NCBI GenBank assembly: GCA_020746835.1 | Contig: JAGPNK010000003.1 | Coordinates: forward strand, 1,922,001 to 1,986,000 | DNA: 64,000 nt | DNA from: Stachybotrys elegans | Taxonomy: Eukaryota; Ascomycota; Sordariomycetes; Hypocreales; Stachybotryaceae | Reading direction: 5' to 3' | Part shown: piece by piece, positions 55,623 through 64,000 of the stretch | Position numbering within the stretch: position 1 is the first letter of the stretch | Layout: the number at the start of each line of letters is the position of its first letter | Program-made: the position numbers and the translations under genes | Notes under the pieces: generated by a model | The model's database searches: none | Seen by the model: the letters and a program-made list of their open reading frames with translations, nothing else | Told to the model about the DNA's origin: nothing

Positions 55623-56825
55623 ATGTCTTTCAAGATAGCCATCGTCGGGGGCGGCCCGGCCGGCTTGACCCTCGCCCGCCTCTTGCATCAGAAAGGAATC
55701 AACTACATCGTCTACGAACGCGCCGAATCCAAAGATTCACAGCTTTCGGGGGGCAGTCTGGATATCCACGAAGAGACAGGCCAGGCAGTCTTGAAAGAGG
55801 CTGGTCTGTTTGATGAATTTCGGAAGTATGCAAGATGGGAAGACGATCGTTCAGTCCTCTATGACAAAGATGGGAAATCGTATGGAGAATTCGGTGGACA
55901 AGCGGCTGAATCTGCAGCCCGACCTGAGATTGACCGCCTCGACCTGCGCAAAATACTGCTGGAATCTTTTCCCGCCGAGAAACTACGCTGGGGTTCCGCC
56001 GTCAGTGGCTTGCGTCCAGATGGCAACGGCAAATGGAGCCTGGATTTTTCAGATGGCTCTTCCGCCTCTGACTTTGACCTGGTTGTTGGTGCTGACGGAG
56101 CCTTCAGCAAGACCAGGCGAATGGTACGCAAACCTTTGGGTTAATTCATGACCTCCGTTCACCAAGTGCAGATCACCACGGCAAAACCTCAATATGCTGG
56201 AAGTCACTACATCGAATCAAAAATCTCGACGGAGCATCCCATATACTCTTCAATGTCCTCGCGCTTCGGACGCGGTACCAGCATGGCATTGGGGGGATCC
56301 CGGGAAATTATCCTGCAGACCCAAGGCGACGGAACATACAGGATCTACTTCGGCATGCTAGTGCCTGAAGACTTCACAAGCAGGATGATCGATCTGTCAA
56401 ATATCAATGCAACGCAGCAGACTCTTTTATCCTCTGAGTACTTCGGCGACTGGGCTGAAGAGTATAAATCCTACATCCGCCACTGCGACAACTTCCGCAG
56501 CTGGCCGCTGCATACCTTCCACGAAGAGGACCTCAGCTGGAAGCACGTGCCGGGCTTGACGCTGATGGGAGACGCAGCTCATCTTTCTGTGCCAGACGGT
56601 GAAGGGGTGAATTGCGCAATGGTGGACGCGCTGAAGCTTGCTGAGAAGATTACATTGCATGGTACGAGCGATTTAAACCAGGCAATTGCTCAGTACGAGG
56701 AAGAAATGTTGGACCGTGGGAAGAAACATATCGCCCACAGCAAGGTCATTAGCAAGCTGATGTTTCATCCTGATGGACCTTCTGCGTTGCTACAAGCGTT
56801 CGAGCACATGCAAGGGGAGGTGTGA
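55623..56825 (+). CDS. FAD-dependent monooxygenase, TetX/tetracycline-destructase-like
   Basis: Exons 55623-56123 and 56172-56825 (48-nt intron), 384 residues. FAD motif is KIAIVGGGPAGLTLARLLHQ; SGGSLDIHEETGQAVLKEAG follows; DG motif is FDLVVGADGAFSKTR; GD motif is GLTLMGDAAHLSVPDGEGVN. SLDIH...Q and the PDGEGVN ending are typical of the TetX-like branch rather than the PaxM branch. Such enzymes hydroxylate or cleave polycyclic substrates; in fungi they often tailor polyketides. Length is normal and all motifs are intact. Second FAD monooxygenase of the patch. Confidence 0.9.
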
Positions 56826-57056
56826 TGGTAGCTTTTCACAATATTTCATGTCGGCTATAACCAGCTAGGTTTACCCTACTCAATTCATGTACAACACATA
56901 GTAAAGCAATACTCCCCATTTCTTCTGATAAGGTGACCAGGTTGTCATTTCAGCCCTTGCAGCAGCTGACACAGCCGGATCGAATTGTGCAGAATGAGCA
57001 CGAAGTCAGCGAGGAAAGAATCCAATATCGAATGGCAATATTACCATTCTCCCAGA

Positions 57057-59184
57057 CTAATCATATCTTAGCTCTCCACGACCAACCTGGATATTCCTGT
57101 GAAAAACAGTGATGGTCAAGTGCCCAATCCGATCGGACAGACTTATTCTAAACACCAAAGGCACTCTTATAAGCTCCTCCCCATTAGCGTTGGCCCTTTT
57201 GAGTAGGGTTGATTTATCAATGTTTGCAATGTTGAACTCGATATCACCGACGGTCTCGACCTCCGCAGCGACTGTCATTTATCGCAGCAAATGTTAGCAT
57301 TCATTTCACTGTGTAGGCCTTTTGAATTCGAGCAGCCGAGGAGCGAGTTTTGACTTACCCGAATTATCGAGGGTACTTGGTGCTTCGTCCGCATTGCAGG
57401 AATATAGAGTCTTTGTGCAGATGTCAGAATACGTTTCTTGATTGATGCTGAAGTCGAAACTGGAATTCTCGTCCAAGACTGCCCCCTGTTTCATTCACCG
57501 TGTCAACAGTCTTCTGAGTCGTGTAGTCAGGTAAAAGCTCACATACCTTGGCTATACACCATTCCATGAACCCCGTAAGATAGTTGTCATTCAGAAAGCG
57601 AGAGTACCAGGTGCGTCGAGTCGCTTTGTCATAACCTGAATGAACTTCGGGCTTATACAGGTAGCTTGCTTCAAACCCGTAATGCTTTCTGCATCTTCGC
57701 TTTCTAGTGATGGCTCCCTCGATGCCTCGCAACACTGCTCCACAGACCACAGCTGACCACCTTCTGACTGTTAGAGGAGGAGCTTCGACATGAACATGAG
57801 AGAGTGGTCTACTCACGCTCCACTCCAGGGGGTGGTCAAGCGTATAGATTGTGCTTGACACCATTTCTGGAGTCGCTCTTTGATATAAGGCGAGGAGCCA
57901 AAGCCACCGACGAGCACCATCGTATCAATTGCTCCCTTGGGTACTCGTTTCACTCGTTCAAGCTGCTCCGCTACAAGCCCCACTATCCTGTCCACTACTG
58001 GGTCAAAGAGGGCTTTCATGTCCTGCTGTGTGAGTAACACATAGTTGAAGTTGTCCTCGTAGTACTTTTTTGTTTCCTCAGTTACCTTGAGATTCTTCAT
58101 GGGTAAGGTTAGGCGGAGCGCACGGCGAGATGGTGTCTTCATACTGAAGTCTCGTTTCTTGAGCTCAAATTGGTCCATGAACTGACTTCCAGGTCCTATC
58201 ATTTGAGCATCGAGAGAGGTGAAGGCGTTGCCAAACCGGTTTGCCATGAGCCTGTGCAGATTCCGATCGACAAACGTACCTCCGCATTTTCCTCCGGCAC
58301 CGACACATAGCTCTTCGAGCTCCAGGGATGGAGATTTCTGCGAGACCTTGTAGCAAGTTATGTCCTACAAAGATTGTTGGCGTTCAAAAACTTCAGCCCT
58401 TTCAAGTTAACATACCACAGTGCCGCCGCCAAGGTCCGCCACCATTACCCCAGAGTTCTCCTATTTTGTCTCTGTTAGCGTGAAATTGGGTGATTAGACT
58501 GACTCGAATATGACCAACCTGAACTAAATCCTGAACATGGTGAATGCTCGATTTCAACGCCAGATGAGCAGCCGCCTCTGGCTCTGAAATGAGCCTTAAT
58601 CGATCGATGGGCTTGCTAGCGAACCCAGCATCGAGCGCAGCAGCCTTTGTCAATAGCTTTGCCTTCTCAGTCCAAGTGGCTGGCACGGTAAGCCATATAT
58701 CGACCGGTAAATGTTCAAGCCGGTCCTCGCCGCCGAACTTTTCCCTAACGGCTTGTCGAAACATGTGGTTTAGGCCGCGCAAGTATTCCGTTGCAACGTC
58801 TTTGGCCGTCTTTCCATCTGGTAGTTTGTATATGCCCCGACCCAGTGTTTCCTTGAGATCGGGGTCATCGTACTTTGACTGGAGGGCGCCGTCGTCCAAG
58901 AGAAGCTTTGTCCATGCATAGGTCTTCATGCCTGGCTCGACTTGGTATCCCCAGGAATTTTCATCCAACTCGTCGTTCTCATCGGCAAAAGCCACCAGCG
59001 AAGGTGCCTTCTCGCTGTGTTCGGCGCAATGGGAGGATGAACCTGGATAAGCTGTCCATGGGCGAATCTCCCTGAAGTCCGTGGCATTGGACATGGCCAG
59101 GCTGATGCCGGAGTAGGTGGTCCCATAATCGATACCGACAATCAGTCGTCGCCGGAAAAGGGCGCTCAAGGTCGATTCTATCAT
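57057..59184 (-). CDS. Hsp70-like ATPase (HSPA12-like, no substrate-binding domain)
   Basis: Six exons: 59184-58519, 58460-58416, 58364-57817, 57763-57547, 57485-57359, 57271-57057; 605 residues. Nucleotide-binding motifs are all there: LIVGIDYGTTYSGISLA (phosphate 1), VMVADLGGGTVDITCYKV across two introns (phosphate 2), and MVLVGGFGSSPYIKERL (adenosine). LISEPEAAAHLAL is the connect-1 helix. After ~residue 450 there is no canonical Hsp70 beta-sandwich; instead a short lineage-specific C-terminus. This plan matches the HSPA12-like proteins expanded in filamentous fungi, whose clients are unknown. Exon 2 is 45 nt and encodes only the phosphate-2 strand. Divergent from a coiled-coil gene. Confidence 0.88.
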
Positions 59185-59757
59185 TGCGTAGCAGTATAGG
59201 TGCAAGCAAGGGTGGGCTCGGTCCGATTTCCAACAGAATGCCAATGTGTGACGGAGATGCAGTGTCTTTTAAACAGGATTGTCCATTGGAGTCCCAGATT
59301 TCACCAAGTCAGACTGCACATACGAAGGGCTTCCTACCACCACTAGAGGAAGGCAGACAGCGCTTCGGCTCGACTGGTCGGTTTTTGGGTCCCCCTCGGC
59401 CACATCTGTAGCCTGGGCTGAAACATTAATCCTCCCATGCAATGGGATCAGGCGACCACTAATATTTGATATTACAACAGCCGCTGTATGGCTAGCCGCC
59501 TGACAAGGTGGCCTTGAGACTCGTTTATGCGGCCATCCCCAACCATCACTGCCTGCAACGCGAAGGAAGGTATCGAGTACTTCGCTCTCTACCTGGAGCC
59601 CATCAACGCAGACGAATTGCTGCGGGGTAATGTTTTCCGAGCTCCACAGTCCTGGGAAGGCAAGGACATAAAAGAACCATGTTTTCGTAAATATATCCTG
59701 AGAATAATGTAGCACCCTGTTCCGGCATCACAGCAAGGGCTTACATCTGGATATGCA
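59185..59757. promoter_or_regulatory. Divergent promoter region, Hsp70-like and coiled-coil genes
   Basis: 573 bp between outward-facing starts; overlapping ORFs here (up to 148 codons) show no family resemblance. Confidence 0.45.
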
Positions 59758-61297
59758 ATGGGCTTCAATAATACAATCCAAGCCATCAAGAGAGTTTTTG
59801 CGCCCTTTGACCTCACACCAAACATACTGCATATTTTCGACTGGTCAACAACCTCGCAGCCTCGCGAAGAACTCGCTCACAGTCGTCACACCGAACTCAA
59901 TGACCCAGACCAAGCTGCGGCCCTGGGCGTGGGCGTGCTATCTGGTCATCTACAGAAGACCGAACGCAAACCTCCTTTTGGTCGGGCCGTGCAAACGCCA
60001 ATTGAGGCCCCAAGTTCTCGAATGATGGGACGTTCTCGTCGAGCAAGAAACAAGACTTCGAGCGAACGTGACGCTTCACACCATGCGGAGATAGCTCTCC
60101 TGAGAAGCTCTCACCAGAACGAACTGCGAGCGGTTGAAGATGCTTGTAACGACAGAATGGCACAGGCAGACCTGGAGGATCGAGAGTTGAGGGCGCAGAT
60201 CCATAGGGAAACTGCCAGACTTAGGGAGAAATTGTCACGTCGTGATGATACGATTTCCGGGCTGATGCAAAGCCAGAAATCTCTAGAAAACAGGGAGGCA
60301 GGGCTGCAGTCATCACTGCGTCAAATGGCCAATAGCCTGGCCGACAAAGACGCTACAATTGCCAGGCTAGAGGGAATAGTCGCAGAACAAGAGTCCATCG
60401 TCACCAAGGCGCACTCTAATGCTATCAATCTGCTCGCCCAGCACATATCGACTGAATTCCCCGATGATGTGGTTCGCCGAGAACTCGACAATTTCTTTGA
60501 CCAGGATTTCCTCGGCTGGTGTATGGACTACAAGGTTGACAGAATAACAGACTCGAGTGTGGTGCATATGCTCAAGAAAAGGGGCATCATGGCTGGTCCT
60601 GTCGGTATTCCGCCTAGGCTTCAACTTGACCTTGGAGGGCCGACAGCAGCAGCGGTTTTGCTCGAGGCTGCTCTGTCCAACGATCTTTTGGAATCCTTCT
60701 TATCAAATCCCTTCTTTCTCCAAGGGGACATCTTCTACGGGGATCACTTGGCTTCAGTTGGTAAGTACAACCCCTTTGTGTATGGGTGCAGTCCGACGGA
60801 CACGAGTGAATGTACACAGTACTAACAGGGTTAAAGCTAATAATAGCGAGGCCTTTCTGACATGGCGGGGCCAGACTTGCGAGTTCCTCGAGGCTGTGTT
60901 TCCTCCGACCAATGATGACTTTGTTCAACTTGCGAACCGCTTCGCGTCAAAACATGCGGCTCTTGTGCGGGCGCTTGGTAGCGTGGCTATGGAAGAGCTG
61001 GTCCAATTGTTCAGGGGTTTCGCCAAATTAGCGATGAGGCTGTGGAAATGCAACACCAGAATCGTAGTAGAGCGCCTTGGAAACCCCAGCTTGGAAAGAT
61101 ATCAGGCTGGGGGTGGCAATATGCGGCTACATGCTACGCAGCTTCAGGCGGGCACCAATAAACTGGAGGGTTTGCCTATCCATATCTTGGCCAGACCGCT
61201 GATAGTGTCTCAGCCGTTGTCGGCAAGGCGAGAGCCATCTTCCAGGGTGGTGTGGTCGAAGGCTGTGGTCTGGGTTCCAACAACATTGAGCGAGTGA
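59758..61297 (+). CDS. Uncharacterised coiled-coil protein
   Basis: Exons 59758-60760 and 60837-61297, 487 residues. The donor is GTAAGT; the branch site is a perfect TACTAAC at 60819-60825. The AG just after it is too close, so the acceptor is taken as AAAG at 60836, which alone keeps the frame (HLASV/ANNSEAFLTW). Residues ~90-225 are a long Glu/Arg/Gln coiled coil (AQIHRETARLREKLSRRDD, SLADKDATIARLEGIVAEQE). The C-terminal ~250 residues are probably globular. No catalytic motif or known family. It may work with its divergent Hsp70-like neighbour, by position only. Confidence 0.62.
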
Positions 61298-61834
61298 GGC
61301 TTACTGGTTGATTTGGCAGGAACGCCTATGTAGCGATGATTTTTATCTTATTTTTATCTATTCCTTTTAACACTTTTATTCATATCTTCGCCGATAGATA
61401 CATACGAATAAGTACATCTCCGGAACATGGGAGAGTTTGAAATACGAAGCCGATGAGGCCTTCAGGGTCGCTAAGCGCTCTGCAGGGCTGTGCAGCCAAG
61501 CCACAAGCAGGGGTTTTAAGGTGTTGTCTGTGTTTCATTTGTCCCAACGTGTTGTCATTTGATACGTTGTCTTATTTCCAACGCTCCAGGCCGCACCTGA
61601 AACAATCGCGGGCCATGATGCGACCATGTTGCCTAGAATGTGGGATTTCCCGTTCGTGTGCCCCAATGGGATACAGACCAGTGACTTCGAGGAGGCCCCC
61701 TCTGACGATAAAGACGATATCAGATCAATAGATGACAGTTGGTTAGAAAATTTGATTGAGAAAAGCTTGTGGCTGCGGTCCGCAGGTCGGCGATAGCCTG
61801 GGTTCATGTAAGAACGCCAGGATTCATGCTTAAA
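61298..61834. other. Spacer with a coding-looking fragment
   Basis: From about 61595 to 61795 one plus-strand frame reads MLPRMWDFPFVCPNGIQTSD followed by an acidic SDDKDDIRSIDDSWLENLIE and a stop at 61793-61795. It could be a leftover of the same locus as the GTPase relic or an unrelated remnant. Confidence 0.4.
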
Positions 61835-62518
61835 ACTCTCCCGTCCATGTACCTGTAAGCACCGAGAATACGGAGAAGTACGAGTGTATGCTTGGAGGTC
61901 GCCATTGCACATTCTTTGACACGACCGGCTTTGACGACACCTATCGTGGAGACGCCGACATATTGGCAGATATTGTGCTGAGTTTGAGCTGAGGTTGAGA
62001 TCTTCTTTCAAAATGAACTTGAAGCCGAAGCCAGGGAGGAGCACTGGCGGGTGAAATCCGAGTTTAATGAACAGCTTCAGGAGGTGAGGCCAGAACAGTT
62101 GGAACGAGACCGCCAGCGAGCCAAGTTCGAAGAGCAACTGCAACAAGACAGGGAGGAAGGCAAGCGACTCTTAGAGCTTACAATATCTCAGTCCAATAAG
62201 CTCGTGAACGACTTGATGAAACAGCTGGAAAAGGTTAGGGCCGAGGAGGAGCAAACAGCCCTGAAGGAAACCATTCGCGACGTTGAAATACAGGAACGAA
62301 ACACTGCTGCAACAATTGAGGGCTGGATGAAGGATATGGAGAGCATAACGAGGGAGATTCATGCCAACCGTGAGGCGCAATACAAGACTCAAGGACAGGA
62401 GTGGCAGGAGCGTCACAATAGAATCAAGGAGTTCGAGAACGAGAAGAACCAGAAGACGACCATATTCTGGTCTAGTATGGGTGCCTGGCAGGACTTGGTA
62501 GCTTTTTTCTTGCACTGA
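61835..62518 (+). pseudogene. AIG1/MMR_HSR1-type GTPase relic with coiled-coil tail
   Basis: One frame (about 61835-61992) reads TEKYECMLGGRHCTFFDTTG then FDDTYRGDADILADIVLSLS and stops. This is the switch II/G3 strand (D-T-x-G-F-D-D-T) of fungal P-loop GTPases, which usually read DTPGFDDT. Shifted in frame, EIFFQNELEAEAREEHWRV runs into a coiled coil ending WSSMGAWQDLVAFFLH at 62518. The G1 P-loop, the G4 motif and about 120 residues of the GTPase core are missing. A deleted and frameshifted copy; the long tail may still be open by chance. Confidence 0.6.
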
Positions 62519-62744
62519 ACTGAAGTTTGAGCATCTGCAAGCTCCAGCCCTAGATCAATAGGCGTAGCTAAACAAAGGAGAGGAACGAAGGCTACGAGCG
62601 TTGAGAACAACTTGGATTATATTGTTAGGGGTTAAATTACACATGTTCTATATAAGAGAGGAGATGAAATTTTGTTTCCAATCTAGGCGAGAAAATCTCG
62701 CTGGCATACCACACAATTCCGTCTTTTGTTTTGCGCGTTTTCTT

Positions 62745-64000
62745 TTAGAATGCCACCATGAACCGTAGTCCTGTTCGCTTCAATCTTGCTACCAAGATAA
62801 AGGTGGTTCCAACCAATGAAAGCACACCGGAAAAGATCATGAGGTTGTCAAAGCGACCAGGTCTCTCCAGCAATGCTCCGTTGATTGGGTTGGTTGTGAG
62901 GCCACCGATGGAGACGGTAAACATGACCAATCCTGTTCGGAACCCAATCTCAGCTATGGGTGAAATTTGCATGACCAACGGCGCAATGAGTGAGACGTAG
63001 GCACCAGACATGAAACCGAAGAGAACAGCGAATGCGATGAGTGCAGCGTCATTAGAGCTAGGCAGCCACAAGGCGAGGATGAGAATGCTTGCGGCGTAGC
63101 AGACAACGATGAAGACGTTGTAGCGGCCAATCTTGTCGCCAGCGAAGCCTGCTGCCAGTCGGCCGAACAAGGAACCTGCGTTCAGGATGGAGAGAATGTA
63201 CTGTGCGAGCGCCGGGCGCATTCCAGCCTCGAGAACTTGCAGCGGGAGATAGTTGAGGGTAGCGAAGAAGCCATAGGTAAAGACGAAGAACCCCACGGCA
63301 ACAAGGACGAAGTCTGTCTCCTTGAACGGCTTCACGAGCTGGCTTGCAGTAACCTTCTGCGGGTGCGGAGGCGTTCGGCTCCTGACGGTGAGGTTGGCAA
63401 AGATCAACAAGGCCAGCAGCAGGAATCCGCAGCTTCTCATGGCCCAAGGATATCCTACTCGGCGGATCAGGTTGGTGACCATGATGGGGAAGACGATGCC
63501 TCCCAGACTGGATCCAGTTGACAGTATGCCAAACGCCGCAGCTCGCCTCTTGTTGAACCACGTAAAGAGACAAGACATGGCTGCACGGCACTTGTCAGTT
63601 GAGAGTCGACTTGATAGAGAGGAGGATAACGCTTACATGGCTGGAAAATGGCAGATGCGCCCAGGCCACTAACAAGGCCTTGAGACAGAAGAATCTGCCA
63701 GTACTCGGTCGATATGGAGGCCATCATGACGCCAAAGACGTGCAAAATGCTACCGATCAAGATGAGCCACCTCGGGCCGTACTTGTCGTAGATGAGACCA
63801 ACGAATGGACCCTGCGGCAGTCAGTATCTATTTGCAAGCGAGCCGGAGCGCGATGTCACGACTTACCATGCCCATCATGAGAAAGATTTGTATACTGAGA
63901 ATCCATGAAATGGTGCTGGGCGAGTATTCCCTCAGCAACACGTTCCCGTAGTACTCTTGAAAGGTGCCGATGCTGCTCAGCCAACCAAAGCTGCTGAAGG
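62745..64000 (-). CDS. MFS monocarboxylate transporter-like protein, 5' end cut by window edge
   Basis: Exons >64000-63867, 63811-63637 and 63580-62745; about 380 residues visible. The first visible part reads SSFGWLSSIGTFQEYYGNVL, the start of TM1 and loop 1 in the fungal MCT family (FQ-x-YY). Then GPFVGLIYDKYGPRWLILIG (loop 2-3 D-x-x-G-P-R), GLGASAIFQPSMSCLFTWFN with KRRAAAFGI (TM4-5), and the C-terminal half with GRLAAGFAGDKIGRYN. About 11 of 12 TMs are in view. Family members carry monocarboxylates, riboflavin or siderophore-like compounds; substrate unassigned. Confidence 0.88.

Noticed and set aside
1..64000. CRISPR arrays, bacterial operons, ribosome binding sites
   Set aside because: The window is eukaryotic nuclear DNA; the tandem repeats found are minisatellites without spacer structure.

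Overview
This is a window from a filamentous ascomycete chromosome. Most genes are split by short (about 45-110 nt) GT-AG introns with CTAAC/CTGAC-like branch sites, intergenic spacers are long and pyrimidine rich, and the gene families (NmrA-like, Dal5-type carriers, HET, DUF3425 bZIP, F-box, many FAD monooxygenases, P450) are typical of Pezizomycotina. A Sordariomycete, perhaps a hypocrealean, is likely, but nothing in the sequence fixes the species. Exon joins were worked out by hand from reading frame and splice consensus.

Layout. 1-15.7 kb is mostly conserved housekeeping: an NmrA-like reductase (cut by the left edge), a mitochondrial hotdog thioesterase-like gene containing a 9-nt micro-exon, a DHA1-type MFS transporter, a Myb/SANT-like DNA-binding protein, an OM14-like outer mitochondrial membrane protein whose start codon is split by an intron, MIA40, thiamine pyrophosphokinase and the ER-Golgi SNARE BOS1. 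16.8-27 kb is accessory: a phenol-hydroxylase-type monooxygenase, a sugar transporter, an F-box protein, a short-chain dehydrogenase and a DUF3425 bZIP-like regulator. 27-32 kb is a decayed block: a HET-domain gene with two Trp-to-stop changes, an orphan fragment that may be a HET C terminus, an ABC-transporter relic, degenerate 71-bp repeats, and one apparently intact small secreted ShK-domain protein.

32-46 kb holds a Dal5-type carrier, a SAM methyltransferase, a Cys-rich single-pass membrane protein, a short TIR element enclosing a 25-bp minisatellite, a broken gene of unknown type, a secreted DUF1349 protein, a small TIL-domain protease-inhibitor-like protein, an initiator tRNA-Met, a secreted M14 carboxypeptidase and a membrane-anchored GDSL/CE16-like esterase. 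46.7-56.8 kb looks like an oxidative secondary-metabolism patch: a PaxM-like FAD monooxygenase fused to a roughly 8-TM domain, a P450, a paraoxonase-like protein and a TetX-like FAD monooxygenase, with a decayed gene between the first two and no backbone synthase in view. 57-64 kb has an HSPA12-like Hsp70 ATPase facing a divergently transcribed coiled-coil protein, a truncated AIG1/MMR_HSR1-type GTPase relic, and a monocarboxylate-type MFS transporter cut by the right edge.

Best leads: the monooxygenase/multi-TM fusion with its degraded neighbourhood, the TIR element with an internal 25-bp array, and the unusual splice architectures (split start codon, ATG-only coding exon, 9-nt micro-exon).
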